Made by a program: the position numbers and the translations under genes
Shown: positions 1-6,264 of the stretch, in pieces
Layout: each line of letters begins with the position of its first letter
Numbering within the stretch: position 1 is the stretch's first letter
DNA from: an uncultured Gluconobacter sp.
GTDB taxonomy: Bacteria; Pseudomonadota; Alphaproteobacteria; Acetobacterales; Acetobacteraceae
Direction of reading: 5' to 3'
Length of the DNA stretch: 7,578 nt
Assembly: GCA_937880175.1 (NCBI GenBank)
Contig: CALFLO010000107.1
Span: 1-7,578 of the forward strand
The notes under the pieces: model-generated
What the model was told of the DNA's origin: nothing
Database searches by the model: none
Seen by the model: only the letters and a program-made list of their open reading frames with translations

Positions 1-1186
1 ACTTGATTTCCTTGGCGGCCGTGGCGGAACGCTGCGCCAGGGCCCGGATTTCCTGCGCTACGACGGCAAAACCACGCCCCGCGTCCCCGGCATGCGCGGC
101 TTCGACGCCAGCATTGAGCGCCAGAAGATTGGTCTGGAAAGCAATCTCATCGATGACGCCGATGATCTGCACGATCCGGTTGGACGAAGACGAGATCTTC
201 GCCATGGCCTCGACGGTTTTGGCAACGATATCGCGCCCCTGCTCGGTTTCCTGACAGCAGTCGGCCACGGTCGTATCGGCCTGACGGGCCTCGTCCGCGA
301 CCCCCTTTACCGAGGACGTCAGTTCCGTGATGTTGCGCGCTACAGCTGCCAGAGCATCCACCTGTTCGGCGATGCGGCAGGTGATGTCTTCCGTAGAGCT
401 GCTGATTTCCCGCGCCCGCTGTTCCACGACACCGGAGGTTTCGCGGACAGCATGGACGATGCGCCCCAGACCTTCACAGGCGCGATGGAAGGCGCCGCTC
501 ATGCGGGTTGAGCCGTTTTCCTCCAGTGCCGGATCGATCTGCTGAACCAGATCGCCACCTGCCATACGGTCCAGCGCATCCGCCAGCGCGTCCGAAAGTG
601 CAGCAAGGCTCTGGATCCGCTCGCCTTCCGCACGCGAGCGTTCCCGGACATCCAGATTCTGGGTGTAGGTTTCCAGCCCGAGTTCCATGTCCAGCAACCC
701 GCAGCGGATCAGCAGGCCGATCTGTGCGGCGGCTTCCTCGGCGGATGTTCCATGAGCCGGGCGTCGGAACAGACGGTCCAGAAAGCTGCGACGGGGCTGG
801 GGCCAGTACTGCAAAAGCAGTTCCGTCACCATGCCCTCGATCAGCAGGGCGTAGCCACCGACATACCACTGCGGCTTGAGGCCGATGCGGGCATGGGTAT
901 TGCCGATGGCGCGGGTGCTCTCGACGTAATCGGCACCGAAATCGCCTTCAAGAATCCGCTTCCAGTGCTTTTCCTGCTGGTTGCGCGCACCGATGCGATG
1001 CTGCTCGTTGGCAAAAAAACGGTTCAGGGTCGGAGTCTTGTGAATCCGGCCATAAAAGCGGTCCAGCGCAGGCCCGAGCACCCGCAGTGCCTGGGGACGG
1101 ATTCGGGCGAGATGGGCTTCCTCAGCTGCGCCGATGCCGAGAAAAAGCAGTCGTTCGGCGATATCTGCCTTGACCTGCTCAGTCAT
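1..1186 (-). CDS. Globin-coupled methyl-accepting chemotaxis protein (HemAT-like aerotaxis transducer), 3' end cut by window edge
   Basis: A soluble chemoreceptor that probably binds O2 through haem and signals to the CheA/CheW complex. The first 395 codons are visible and open to the edge. Residues ~10-180 match a protoglobin sensor: RFYGRI at 43-48, HARIGL at 98-103 and WYVGGYAL at 107-114. H98 is the likely proximal haem ligand. Y45 lies 53 residues before it, the same spacing as Tyr70/His123 of Bacillus HemAT. Residues ~205-235 (GGDL...) may be a HAMP-like linker. From ~240 on is a helical signalling domain with the hairpin tip EIAFQTNLLALNA at 347-359. No membrane segment is visible, so it should be cytoplasmic. 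The ATG at 1186 is supported by TGGAG about 9 nt upstream and by the globin starting soon after. The missing part is the descending signalling helix. Family call is firm; ligand (O2) is inferred. Confidence 0.93.
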   Translation of the reverse strand, partial: MTEQVKADIAERLLFLGIGAAEEAHLARIRPQALRVLGPALDRFYGRIHKTPTLNRFFANEQHRIGARNQQEKHWKRILEGDFGADYVESTRAIGNTHARIGLKPQWYVGGYALLIEGMVTELLLQYWPQPRRSFLDRLFRRPAHGTSAEEAAAQIGLLIRCGLLDMELGLETYTQNLDVRERSRAEGERIQSLAALSDALADALDRMAGGDLVQQIDPALEENGSTRMSGAFHRACEGLGRIVHAVRETSGVVEQRAREISSSTEDITCRIAEQVDALAAVARNITELTSSVKGVADEARQADTTVADCCQETEQGRDIVAKTVEAMAKISSSSNRIVQIIGVIDEIAFQTNLLALNAGVEAAHAGDAGRGFAVVAQEIRALAQRSATAAKEIK

Positions 1187-1234
1187 AGTCGGAGTCTCCA
1201 GAGCGTCGATTTGGCGCGTGTTCAGGTCAAAGCC

Positions 1235-1255
1235 CGTAACACACCAAGAGTTACG
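1235..1255. repeat. Short inverted repeat upstream of the chemoreceptor gene
   Basis: CGTAAC (1235-1240) and GTTACG (1250-1255) form perfect 6-bp arms around a 9-nt spacer. The dyad lies 49 nt upstream of the chemoreceptor start and 31 nt beyond the lipoprotein stop. It could be a small operator or a weak hairpin. It has no T-tract, and no good -35/-10 pair is visible nearby. It could also be chance. Confidence 0.3.
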
Positions 1256-1286
1256 CAATCATGAAGAACAGCCGACAGTCAGCGGG

Positions 1287-1658
1287 TCAGTTGGAGGCGC
1301 CGTTCTGCCCGTAGGAGACTTCGGTATCAGGCGTTGCGGGATGGGGCGCGATATCCACGCTGCCGCCCTGACCGCCCCCGAAGGACATGCCGCCCGGAGA
1401 TCCGCTGCTGGCCGTATCATGCGAAGGCGCGGAAGGGCTTTGCGCACCGGGTGGCATGGGCATCACAGGGGCGTCGTCGGCATAGGACATGCCGCTGGCC
1501 TGATGGTGGCGGGACGTGCTGCTGCCATGGGTGTGATGACCGGGGGCCGCACCCGGCGGCGGAAGGGCGGCCATGTCCGGCGAGGGCCCGCTGAACATGG
1601 ACCCGCATCCTGTCATGGCGAGGAACGACAGCATGACGAAAGGGGAAACGAAGCGCAT
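1287..1658 (-). CDS. Small His/Met/Pro-rich lipoprotein of unknown function
   Basis: A 123-residue predicted lipoprotein. The N-terminus is a basic start (MR), a hydrophobic stretch and the lipobox-like MTGC with Cys18 as the lipidated residue. No Asp follows the Cys, so outer-membrane sorting is more likely than inner-membrane retention. The mature ~106 residues are low complexity: Pro/Ala/Gly/Ser rich, a histidine cluster HHTHGSSTSRHH at ~41-52, several methionines (MPMPPG) and a glycine-rich stretch (GGGQGG). No known domain is recognised. His and Met clusters suggest metal binding, but that is inference. An in-frame ATG at 1694 gives a 135-residue form with a longer basic N-terminus. Neither start has a convincing Shine-Dalgarno. 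I prefer 1658 because it gives a compact signal peptide; TATATT lies ~10 nt upstream of it, with no matching -35. The protein would be matured by Lnt, encoded in this window. Confidence 0.7.
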   Translation of the reverse strand: MRFVSPFVMLSFLAMTGCGSMFSGPSPDMAALPPPGAAPGHHTHGSSTSRHHQASGMSYADDAPVMPMPPGAQSPSAPSHDTASSGSPGGMSFGGGQGGSVDIAPHPATPDTEVSYGQNGASN

Positions 1659-1691
1659 GAGACGCAATATAGCACTTTTCGGCGGTTGACG

Positions 1692-1708
1692 CATCCCTTT
1701 GCGGGATG
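1692..1708. repeat. Inverted repeat between divergent lipoprotein and phosphatase genes
   Basis: CATCCC (1692-1697) and GGGATG (1703-1708) are perfect 6-bp arms around TTTGC. The dyad lies in the short divergent spacer (1659-1786) and overlaps the alternative lipoprotein start at 1694. It may be a regulatory site, but it is too short to be sure. No clear promoter hexamers were found in the rest of this GC-rich spacer. Confidence 0.25.
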
Positions 1709-1786
1709 GGACACAGCGCGTTCTTCACGCCGCCTCTCCTGCCGCCCCGCCCTGTGCCGCGGCATGTCCAGCAAGGATGAGTTACC

Positions 1787-2449
1787 ATGTTCGAAGGCCG
1801 GATCACGTCCCCCGCCACACGGCGCCGCGCCTGGTGGGACAGTCTGTTCGTGGACCATTCCATTTTCCGGCTGGGCTGGACCAATCTCGCGCCGGTCGTG
1901 CCGGGCAAGGTCTGGCGCTGCAACCATCCGACGCCCGCACGCCTGCGCAGCCTGATGCGGCGGCTGCATCTGAAGACACTCGTGAACCTGCGCGGCCATC
2001 GCAAATGCGGCTCGGATGCGCTGTCACGTGGCGCTAGTGCGAAACTGGGGCTGGCGCATCTGGACATGGCCTTCGAGAGCCGGGGGGCACCGCATCGCGA
2101 CCGCATCCTGCGCTTTTACGACATGTACCAGACGCTCGCCTTCCCCATGCTCATGCACTGCAAGTCCGGCGCGGACCGGGCGGGGCTGGCATCGGGACTG
2201 GTGCTGATGTTCGAGGGCGGCACGGCGCAGGACGCGCTGGGGCAGCTGCACTGGCGCTTCGGGCATTTCAACCGCTCGCGCACCGGCATCCTTGATGCGT
2301 TTTTCCTGCGCTATCAGAAGGAAGCGGAAGGCCGGCTGCCGTTTCTGGACTGGGTGCGGGACGAGTATGACGAGGACCGTCTGCGGGCCGATTTCAAGGC
2401 CGGAAAGCTGGCGTCTTTCGTGAACGACAGCATTCTGCGCCGGGAATAA
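1787..2449 (+). CDS. Dual-specificity/tyrosine phosphatase family protein
   Basis: A 220-residue cysteine phosphatase. The P-loop HCKSGADR at 124-131 fits the HCx5R signature, with nucleophile C125 and phosphate-binding R131. D93 in HLDMAFESRG is a good general-acid candidate: it is 32 residues before the Cys, the same spacing as Asp92/Cys124 in human VHR. The N-terminal part has the KVWRCNHPTPARLR...LKTLVNLRG pattern (41-70) typical of small bacterial DSP-like phosphatases. No signal peptide or membrane helix is evident, so it is likely cytoplasmic. The start has AAGGA (1773-1777) 9 nt upstream. The gene is divergent from the lipoprotein and ends 3 nt before the converging XRE regulator stop. 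The substrate cannot be told from sequence and may be phosphoprotein, nucleotide or lipid. The family is clear; the physiological role is unknown. Confidence 0.88.
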   Translation: MFEGRITSPATRRRAWWDSLFVDHSIFRLGWTNLAPVVPGKVWRCNHPTPARLRSLMRRLHLKTLVNLRGHRKCGSDALSRGASAKLGLAHLDMAFESRGAPHRDRILRFYDMYQTLAFPMLMHCKSGADRAGLASGLVLMFEGGTAQDALGQLHWRFGHFNRSRTGILDAFFLRYQKEAEGRLPFLDWVRDEYDEDRLRADFKAGKLASFVNDSILRRE

Positions 2450-2452
2450 GGC

Positions 2453-3067
2453 TCAGTCTGCCTTGGTGTCCACCGGGCCGAGGGAGCGGATCAGGTCCAG
2501 CATCCGCTTACGGACCGCGGGGTCCGGGATGCGGTAATAGGAGCGCACCAGATCAACCGTCTCGCGACGGCTGAACAGGGCGGCTTCATCCACCGGCAGA
2601 TCGAACAGACGCGGGGGAGGCGCGGCAGGAGCGCGGGGCGGAGGAGCCCCGAATGCCGACTGCGTCTCGGCGAACCCCATGACGGGCGCCTGAGCGGACT
2701 GTGGTTGCCCGAAGACCGGATTGAAAGTGGACGCGGGAGCAGAAACCGGCCGGGACGTGCTGGACGACGCGGACGGGCGGGTGGCCTGCGGCTCATGCAT
2801 GTCATCGAAGAAAAAGCCGATCGGCACATCCAGAACCTGCGCCAGATCGTACAGGCGGCTGGCGCCCACGCGGTTGGCGCCACGTTCATATTTCTGGATC
2901 TGCTGGAAGGTCAGCCCCAGCGCCTCACCCAGCTTTTCCTGCGACAGCCCCATCAGGGTCCGGCGCAACCGGATACGGTTGCCGACATGGACGTCCACAG
3001 GCCCCGCCGCAGCAGAACTGCGGGATTCGGGACGGGCGCGATCCGGGGAAGTTTCTTTTTCTGACAC
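2453..3067 (-). CDS. XRE-family transcriptional regulator, PhrR-like, next to lnt
   Basis: A DNA-binding regulator with a Cro/CI-type helix-turn-helix at ~28-88 (VGNRIRLRRTLMGLSQEKLG..., then QQIQKYERG). A long Pro/Ala/Ser/Gln-rich linker follows (~90-165). The C-terminal segment contains ETVDLVRSYYRIPDPAVRKR, a tail typical of alphaproteobacterial proteins of this kind. It lies directly downstream of lnt on the same strand, as phrR lies next to the lnt homologue actA in Sinorhizobium meliloti, where phrR responds to low pH. The length (204 residues) exceeds that of PhrR because of the linker. I chose GTG 3067 because the residues after it are hydrophilic and family-like. It has no Shine-Dalgarno. 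A TTG at 3103 has AAAGG 6 nt upstream and would add 12 hydrophobic residues, so the start is uncertain. Autoregulation through the inverted repeat just upstream is inferred. Confidence 0.88.
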   Translation of the reverse strand: MSEKETSPDRARPESRSSAAAGPVDVHVGNRIRLRRTLMGLSQEKLGEALGLTFQQIQKYERGANRVGASRLYDLAQVLDVPIGFFFDDMHEPQATRPSASSSTSRPVSAPASTFNPVFGQPQSAQAPVMGFAETQSAFGAPPPRAPAAPPPRLFDLPVDEAALFSRRETVDLVRSYYRIPDPAVRKRMLDLIRSLGPVDTKAD

Positions 3068-3075
3068 CTGTAAAT

Positions 3076-3111
3076 GGTTAATAAGACAACCCCAGATTGT
3101 CAATGTTAACC
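3076..3111 (-). promoter_or_regulatory. Probable operator/promoter: inverted repeat overlapping a TTGACA box
   Basis: On the plus strand, GGTTAATAAGACAA (3076-3089) and TTGTCAATGTTAACC (3097-3111) are inverted copies around a 7-nt spacer. The outer arms GGTTAA/TTAACC and the inner arms GACAA/TTGTC are perfect; the middle differs (TAA against CAAT). On the minus strand the inner arm contains a perfect -35-like TTGACA (3103-3098). The best-spaced -10 is poor (TAACCA, 3080-3075). The repeat fills most of the 53-nt gap between the lnt stop and the regulator start and is far more AT-rich than its surroundings. No T-tract follows it on either strand, so an operator fits better than a terminator. 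Confidence 0.55.
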
Positions 3112-3120
3112 TTTATACAC

Positions 3121-4629
3121 TCACAGGTCCCAGTCGCGCTTCTTCCGCCCCATGGGAAGCACCGCCAGCACCATGCACAGGATCGAGAGCGTGAGGGGCG
3201 TGGCCCGACCGAAACGGGAGAAAAAGGTCGGGGGGAGCGGCGACGGGATGTCGCTGACCAGCACATCGGCGCGGCCCCACCCCAGACGGGCGGTTTCGTG
3301 GCCGGTGGCATCGTAGATCGCGGAAATGCCGGTATTGTTGGCGAAAACGACCGGCAGGCCCTCTTCGACGGCCCGCATCCTGCCCGTGGCGAGATGCTGT
3401 CGGGGGCCAGCGCTGTTGCCGTACCAGGCGTCATTCGAGATCGTGACGAGCCAGTCCGGGCGGTCGTTGCGGGCCGTGACGGAGCCTGAGAAAATGATCT
3501 CGTAGCAGACCATCGGGCCTACACGCCCCAGTCCCGGCAGATCCCATGTCTTCAGGCCCGGCCCCGGCGTCAGGACGCCCGGAAGCACGTTAAAGGGCAG
3601 GATCCAGGGCTGGTATTCGCCAAAGGGGACCAGACGGCTCTTGTCATAAATCGCGGCGATGCTGCCATCGGGGGCGACGGCGATCAGGCTGTTGAACCAG
3701 TCCTTGCCGGATTCACGATCCGAGCCGACCAGCGCCGGAGCGCCCTCAGCCGCACGGGCGATCATCTGCCGGGCGAGCGCGTCTTCGTCCAGCAGGCCGG
3801 GAAAGCCGGATTCCGGCCAGATCACCACGGGCGGGCGACCACCCTGCGCAAAAGCCTTCTGCGCCCCCTGTGCGGTCAGGCTCAGATAGCGGCGGAAATT
3901 GCCGACGGCGTCCGCATGGCTGATGACTTCCGCTTCAGGCACGTTGCCCTGCACCAGAACGGCGCGGGGATTGGTGATATTCAGGGGCGTGGCGGACGAC
4001 AGGCGCCACGTCCCGAAGCCGATCCAGAGCACCGCTACGGCCAGCACGGCCACAGCCGCGCGTCTGCCGCGGAACAGGGCGAGCGACCCCAGAACAAGGG
4101 CGAGCGACAGGCCGTCCACACCCAGAACTGCAGCTGGCTGGATCATGATGTCACCGGCAAGACCCGGGAACTCCAGATCGCTTCCCAGCGGGTTCCACGG
4201 AAAGCCCGAAAACATGAAGACGCGCCCCATGTCCATGACGGTCCAGCTTCCCGCAAACATCAGCACACGCCGCCAGCCGGGACGCACCACGCGGCACAGC
4301 ATCGCCGGGACGCAGATGAACGGGGCGATCAGCAGGGCCACGCCGGGGGATGCGAAGGGAACGACCCACCAGAACTCATGGACGCGGGTGAGGATCGCGT
4401 TGGTCAGCCAGTAGAGCCCGACCGTGTGAAAGCCCATGCCGAACAGGAAGCCGCACCACGCTGCCTGTTTCCACGACCGCGCATCTTCGGACACGCGATA
4501 CAGGACTGCGAGCCCCACGGGCAGCAGGAACAGGATGTGGACGGGTGGCAGGGACAGGGCTGCCAGCGCACCGGCGAGCAGCATCAGTCCGGCCAGGCGC
4601 CAGCCACGGACAGGGAGCGTCGAAATCAT
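3121..4629 (-). CDS. lnt: Apolipoprotein N-acyltransferase
   Basis: Lnt transfers an acyl chain from a phospholipid to the N-terminal cysteine of lipoproteins, the last maturation step, at the periplasmic face of the inner membrane. The N-terminal ~210 residues hold several hydrophobic segments, and a nitrilase-like domain follows. In numbering from a GTG at 4665 the catalytic residues are E285 (VIWPESGFP), K342 (YDKSRLVPFGEYQP) and C387 (MVCYEIIF), with E350 in the same loop; subtract 12 for the ATG used here. These correspond to E267, K335, C387 and E343 of E. coli Lnt, and the Lys-Glu spacing is identical. A last hydrophobic segment (LTLSILCMVLAVLPMG) anchors the C-terminus. The GTG at 4665 abuts the T-tract of the upstream terminator, so ATG 4629 (502 residues) is the better start, although no clear Shine-Dalgarno precedes it. 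The XRE regulator lies downstream. Confidence 0.97.
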   Translation of the reverse strand: MISTLPVRGWRLAGLMLLAGALAALSLPPVHILFLLPVGLAVLYRVSEDARSWKQAAWCGFLFGMGFHTVGLYWLTNAILTRVHEFWWVVPFASPGVALLIAPFICVPAMLCRVVRPGWRRVLMFAGSWTVMDMGRVFMFSGFPWNPLGSDLEFPGLAGDIMIQPAAVLGVDGLSLALVLGSLALFRGRRAAVAVLAVAVLWIGFGTWRLSSATPLNITNPRAVLVQGNVPEAEVISHADAVGNFRRYLSLTAQGAQKAFAQGGRPPVVIWPESGFPGLLDEDALARQMIARAAEGAPALVGSDRESGKDWFNSLIAVAPDGSIAAIYDKSRLVPFGEYQPWILPFNVLPGVLTPGPGLKTWDLPGLGRVGPMVCYEIIFSGSVTARNDRPDWLVTISNDAWYGNSAGPRQHLATGRMRAVEEGLPVVFANNTGISAIYDATGHETARLGWGRADVLVSDIPSPLPPTFFSRFGRATPLTLSILCMVLAVLPMGRKKRDWDL

Positions 4630-4665
4630 GAAGGAACCGTCCGGCTGACGAAGAGGCTGAAACAC

Positions 4666-4695
4666 AAAAACAGCCGGATCGTGATGATCCGGCTG
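4666..4695 (-). terminator. Intrinsic terminator after olsB
   Basis: A perfect 10-bp stem (CAGCCGGATC at 4671-4680 pairing with GATCCGGCTG at 4686-4695) closes a 5-nt loop. On the minus strand it is followed by five Ts (4670-4666). It begins 11 nt after the olsB stop, so it should end the fur-olsB transcript. No T-tract lies on the other side, so it acts only on minus-strand transcription. An extra copy of one arm lies at 4640-4647 (see findings). Confidence 0.88.
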
Positions 4696-4706
4696 CGAGA
4701 AGGCTG

Positions 4707-5663
4707 TCAGTCGAGGGCGTCGCGCAGGCGGCGTTCGTAATGACGGTAATACTTGTCCGCCAGAAGTTCGCTCTTCACCAGAACAGCGACATCCGTGGTG
4801 TTGAACTGCTCGTCTACCACCGCACCGTCACCGACATAGCCACCCAGACGCAGATAGCCCTTGATCAGTGGCGGCAGCTTGTTGAGGCAGGCGCGATAGT
4901 CCAGCACATGCGGGTCGGTCCGCTGCATTTCCACATAACGGTCCGGCAGCGCGCGAATGCGCAGGGCCGGAGGCGCCAGATGGTTGTGGTGCATGTAGGT
5001 GAGCTGGTCAGCCAGGGCATCGGGGTCGGTACCCGGAAGGCTGGCGCAACCGAACAGCACGTCGATCCGGTGCAGGAAGATGTAGGACGCAATGCCGCGC
5101 CACAGGAGCTGCATTGCCGAGCGGCCACGATATTCCCGAGCCACGCAGGAGCGTCCGACTTCGAGCAGACGACCGGGAAATTCCGTCAGGGTTGAAATGT
5201 CGTATTCGGAAGCCGTGTAAAAGCGTCCGACCTTCTCGGCCGCATCGGAGCGCAGCAGACGGTACGTGCCGACAACGCTGGCGGCGCCGGGACCTTTTGA
5301 GTGGTCGATGACCAGAAGGTGATCGGCGGCCTCGTCGAACTCGTCCACATCGCGCTTGGTGCGGAAGGCGCGTTCGTCCGGATGGGCGCCAAGTTCCTCA
5401 AAGAAAACGCGGTAGCGCAGGGCCTGCGCCGCGTCGCGTTCTTCGGCCGTCTCGGCGATTCGCACACCCAGCATCCCGCCGCGCAGTTCCTGAAAACCGC
5501 CTTCGCGGTTCAGGGACAGGGTGGAGAGCGTCTCCATCTGCCGCAGGGTTTCCTCGCTGCTGGTCAGTGAGTGCGGAGTGGAAGCCGATACCGGCGTTGA
5601 TGCTGGGGCGACAGTGTCGCCCTCCGGAGCGGAAAGGGGTACGCCAGCCGGTTTGGTGGTCAT
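4707..5663 (-). CDS. olsB: L-ornithine N-alpha-acyltransferase (ornithine lipid synthesis), GNAT-related
   Basis: OlsB transfers a 3-hydroxyacyl group from acyl carrier protein to ornithine, giving lyso-ornithine lipid, which OlsA then acylates. The 318-residue protein has the family blocks in order: LRYRVFFEELGA (82-93), DVDEFDEAADHLLVID (105-120), VVGTYRLLR (130-138), FYTASEYDIS (148-157), GRLLEVGRSCV (164-174), LFGCASLPGTDP (203-214) and EQFNTTDVAVLV near the C-terminus. The first ~45 residues are a Ser/Thr/Ala/Pro-rich extension with no recognised function. An internal Met at 43 is an alternative start. I keep 5663 because its ATG overlaps the fur stop (ATGA), implying translational coupling. 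The intrinsic terminator just downstream closes the unit. No olsA is in the window. Some databases label this family hemolysin-like or simply GNAT. The family call is strong; the precise substrate is inferred. Confidence 0.9.
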   Translation of the reverse strand: MTTKPAGVPLSAPEGDTVAPASTPVSASTPHSLTSSEETLRQMETLSTLSLNREGGFQELRGGMLGVRIAETAEERDAAQALRYRVFFEELGAHPDERAFRTKRDVDEFDEAADHLLVIDHSKGPGAASVVGTYRLLRSDAAEKVGRFYTASEYDISTLTEFPGRLLEVGRSCVAREYRGRSAMQLLWRGIASYIFLHRIDVLFGCASLPGTDPDALADQLTYMHHNHLAPPALRIRALPDRYVEMQRTDPHVLDYRACLNKLPPLIKGYLRLGGYVGDGAVVDEQFNTTDVAVLVKSELLADKYYRHYERRLRDALD

Positions 5664-6208
5664 GATCCGCTCTTGTTCCTGTTCTCTGAAGGGGATTTTT
5701 TCTTGTCCTCGCCTTCGGCACGACGGCCGAACAGTTCAATCCGATGCGAGACAAGATCAAATCCCAGACGCTGGGCAAGCTGGGCCAGAAGACGCACCGG
5801 CTCCTCGTCCTCGAATTCGATGACACGACCACTGTCCACATCAATCAGATGGTAGTGGTTGCCGCTGTCACTGGCTTCGTAGCGCGCCCGGCCACCGCCG
5901 AAATCGCGGCGTTCGAGAATGCCTTTTTCTTCCAGCAGGCGCACCGTGCGGTAAACTGTCGCGACGGAAATGCGGCTGTCGATCTCGGATGCGCGGCGAT
6001 AAAGCTCCTCGACATCCGGGTGATCGTCGGCAACGGACAGGACATGGGCGATCACCCGTCTCTGTCCAGTCATTTTCAGACCGCTTTCCACACACAGGCG
6101 GGCAATGTGCGAATCATCCGGCACAGGGGAAGGCTGAGCCTTGGAAGACGGGGCCTTCCGATTCCCTGGGCTGGCGCGTCTCTCAGCGGTTTTCGTATCT
6201 GCGACCAT
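5660..6208 (-). CDS. fur: Fur/Mur-family metal-responsive repressor with an altered metal site
   Basis: A 182-residue Fur-superfamily regulator. After a Lys/Pro/Ser-rich N-terminal extension of ~33 residues come the winged-helix DNA-binding domain (MTGQRRVIAHVL at 46-57, ISVATVYRTVRLLEEKGILER at 80-100) and the dimerisation domain (HLIDVDSGRVIEF at 120-132, RLGFDLVSHRIELFG at 147-161). The zinc CxxC motif of E. coli Fur is replaced by D123/S126, as is usual in alphaproteobacterial Fur/Mur. One metal site is intact: H63, E111, H120 and E131 match E. coli H33, E81, H90 and E101. At the other, H87 and D89 are N117 and Y119, E108 aligns with V138, and only H155 (H125) remains. It could be Fur or the manganese-sensing Mur. 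Only a weak AGG precedes the ATG. It overlaps olsB by 4 nt. Confidence 0.88.
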   Translation of the reverse strand: MVADTKTAERRASPGNRKAPSSKAQPSPVPDDSHIARLCVESGLKMTGQRRVIAHVLSVADDHPDVEELYRRASEIDSRISVATVYRTVRLLEEKGILERRDFGGGRARYEASDSGNHYHLIDVDSGRVIEFEDEEPVRLLAQLAQRLGFDLVSHRIELFGRRAEGEDKKKSPSENRNKSGS

Positions 6209-6264
6209 ATCTGCGGCCTAGCCGAAAAACAGGCTTGTTGTCCACTTCGTGGAACCTGTCAGGC

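Noticed and set aside
92..1264. Open frames on the plus strand under the chemoreceptor
   Set aside because: They are antisense to a gene with clear globin and signalling-domain motifs, and their products are unlike any family I recognise.
1134..1955. 273-codon plus-strand open frame
   Set aside because: It crosses three real genes, is Arg/Gly/Ala-rich with no domain, and is explained by high-GC third positions of the other strand.
3074..3111. Inverted repeat read as the lnt terminator
   Set aside because: No T-tract follows it in the minus direction, and it overlaps a TTGACA box, so an operator fits better.
3916..4740. 274-codon plus-strand open frame
   Set aside because: It is the antisense of lnt and the terminator, with low-complexity His/Arg/Gln composition and no motif.
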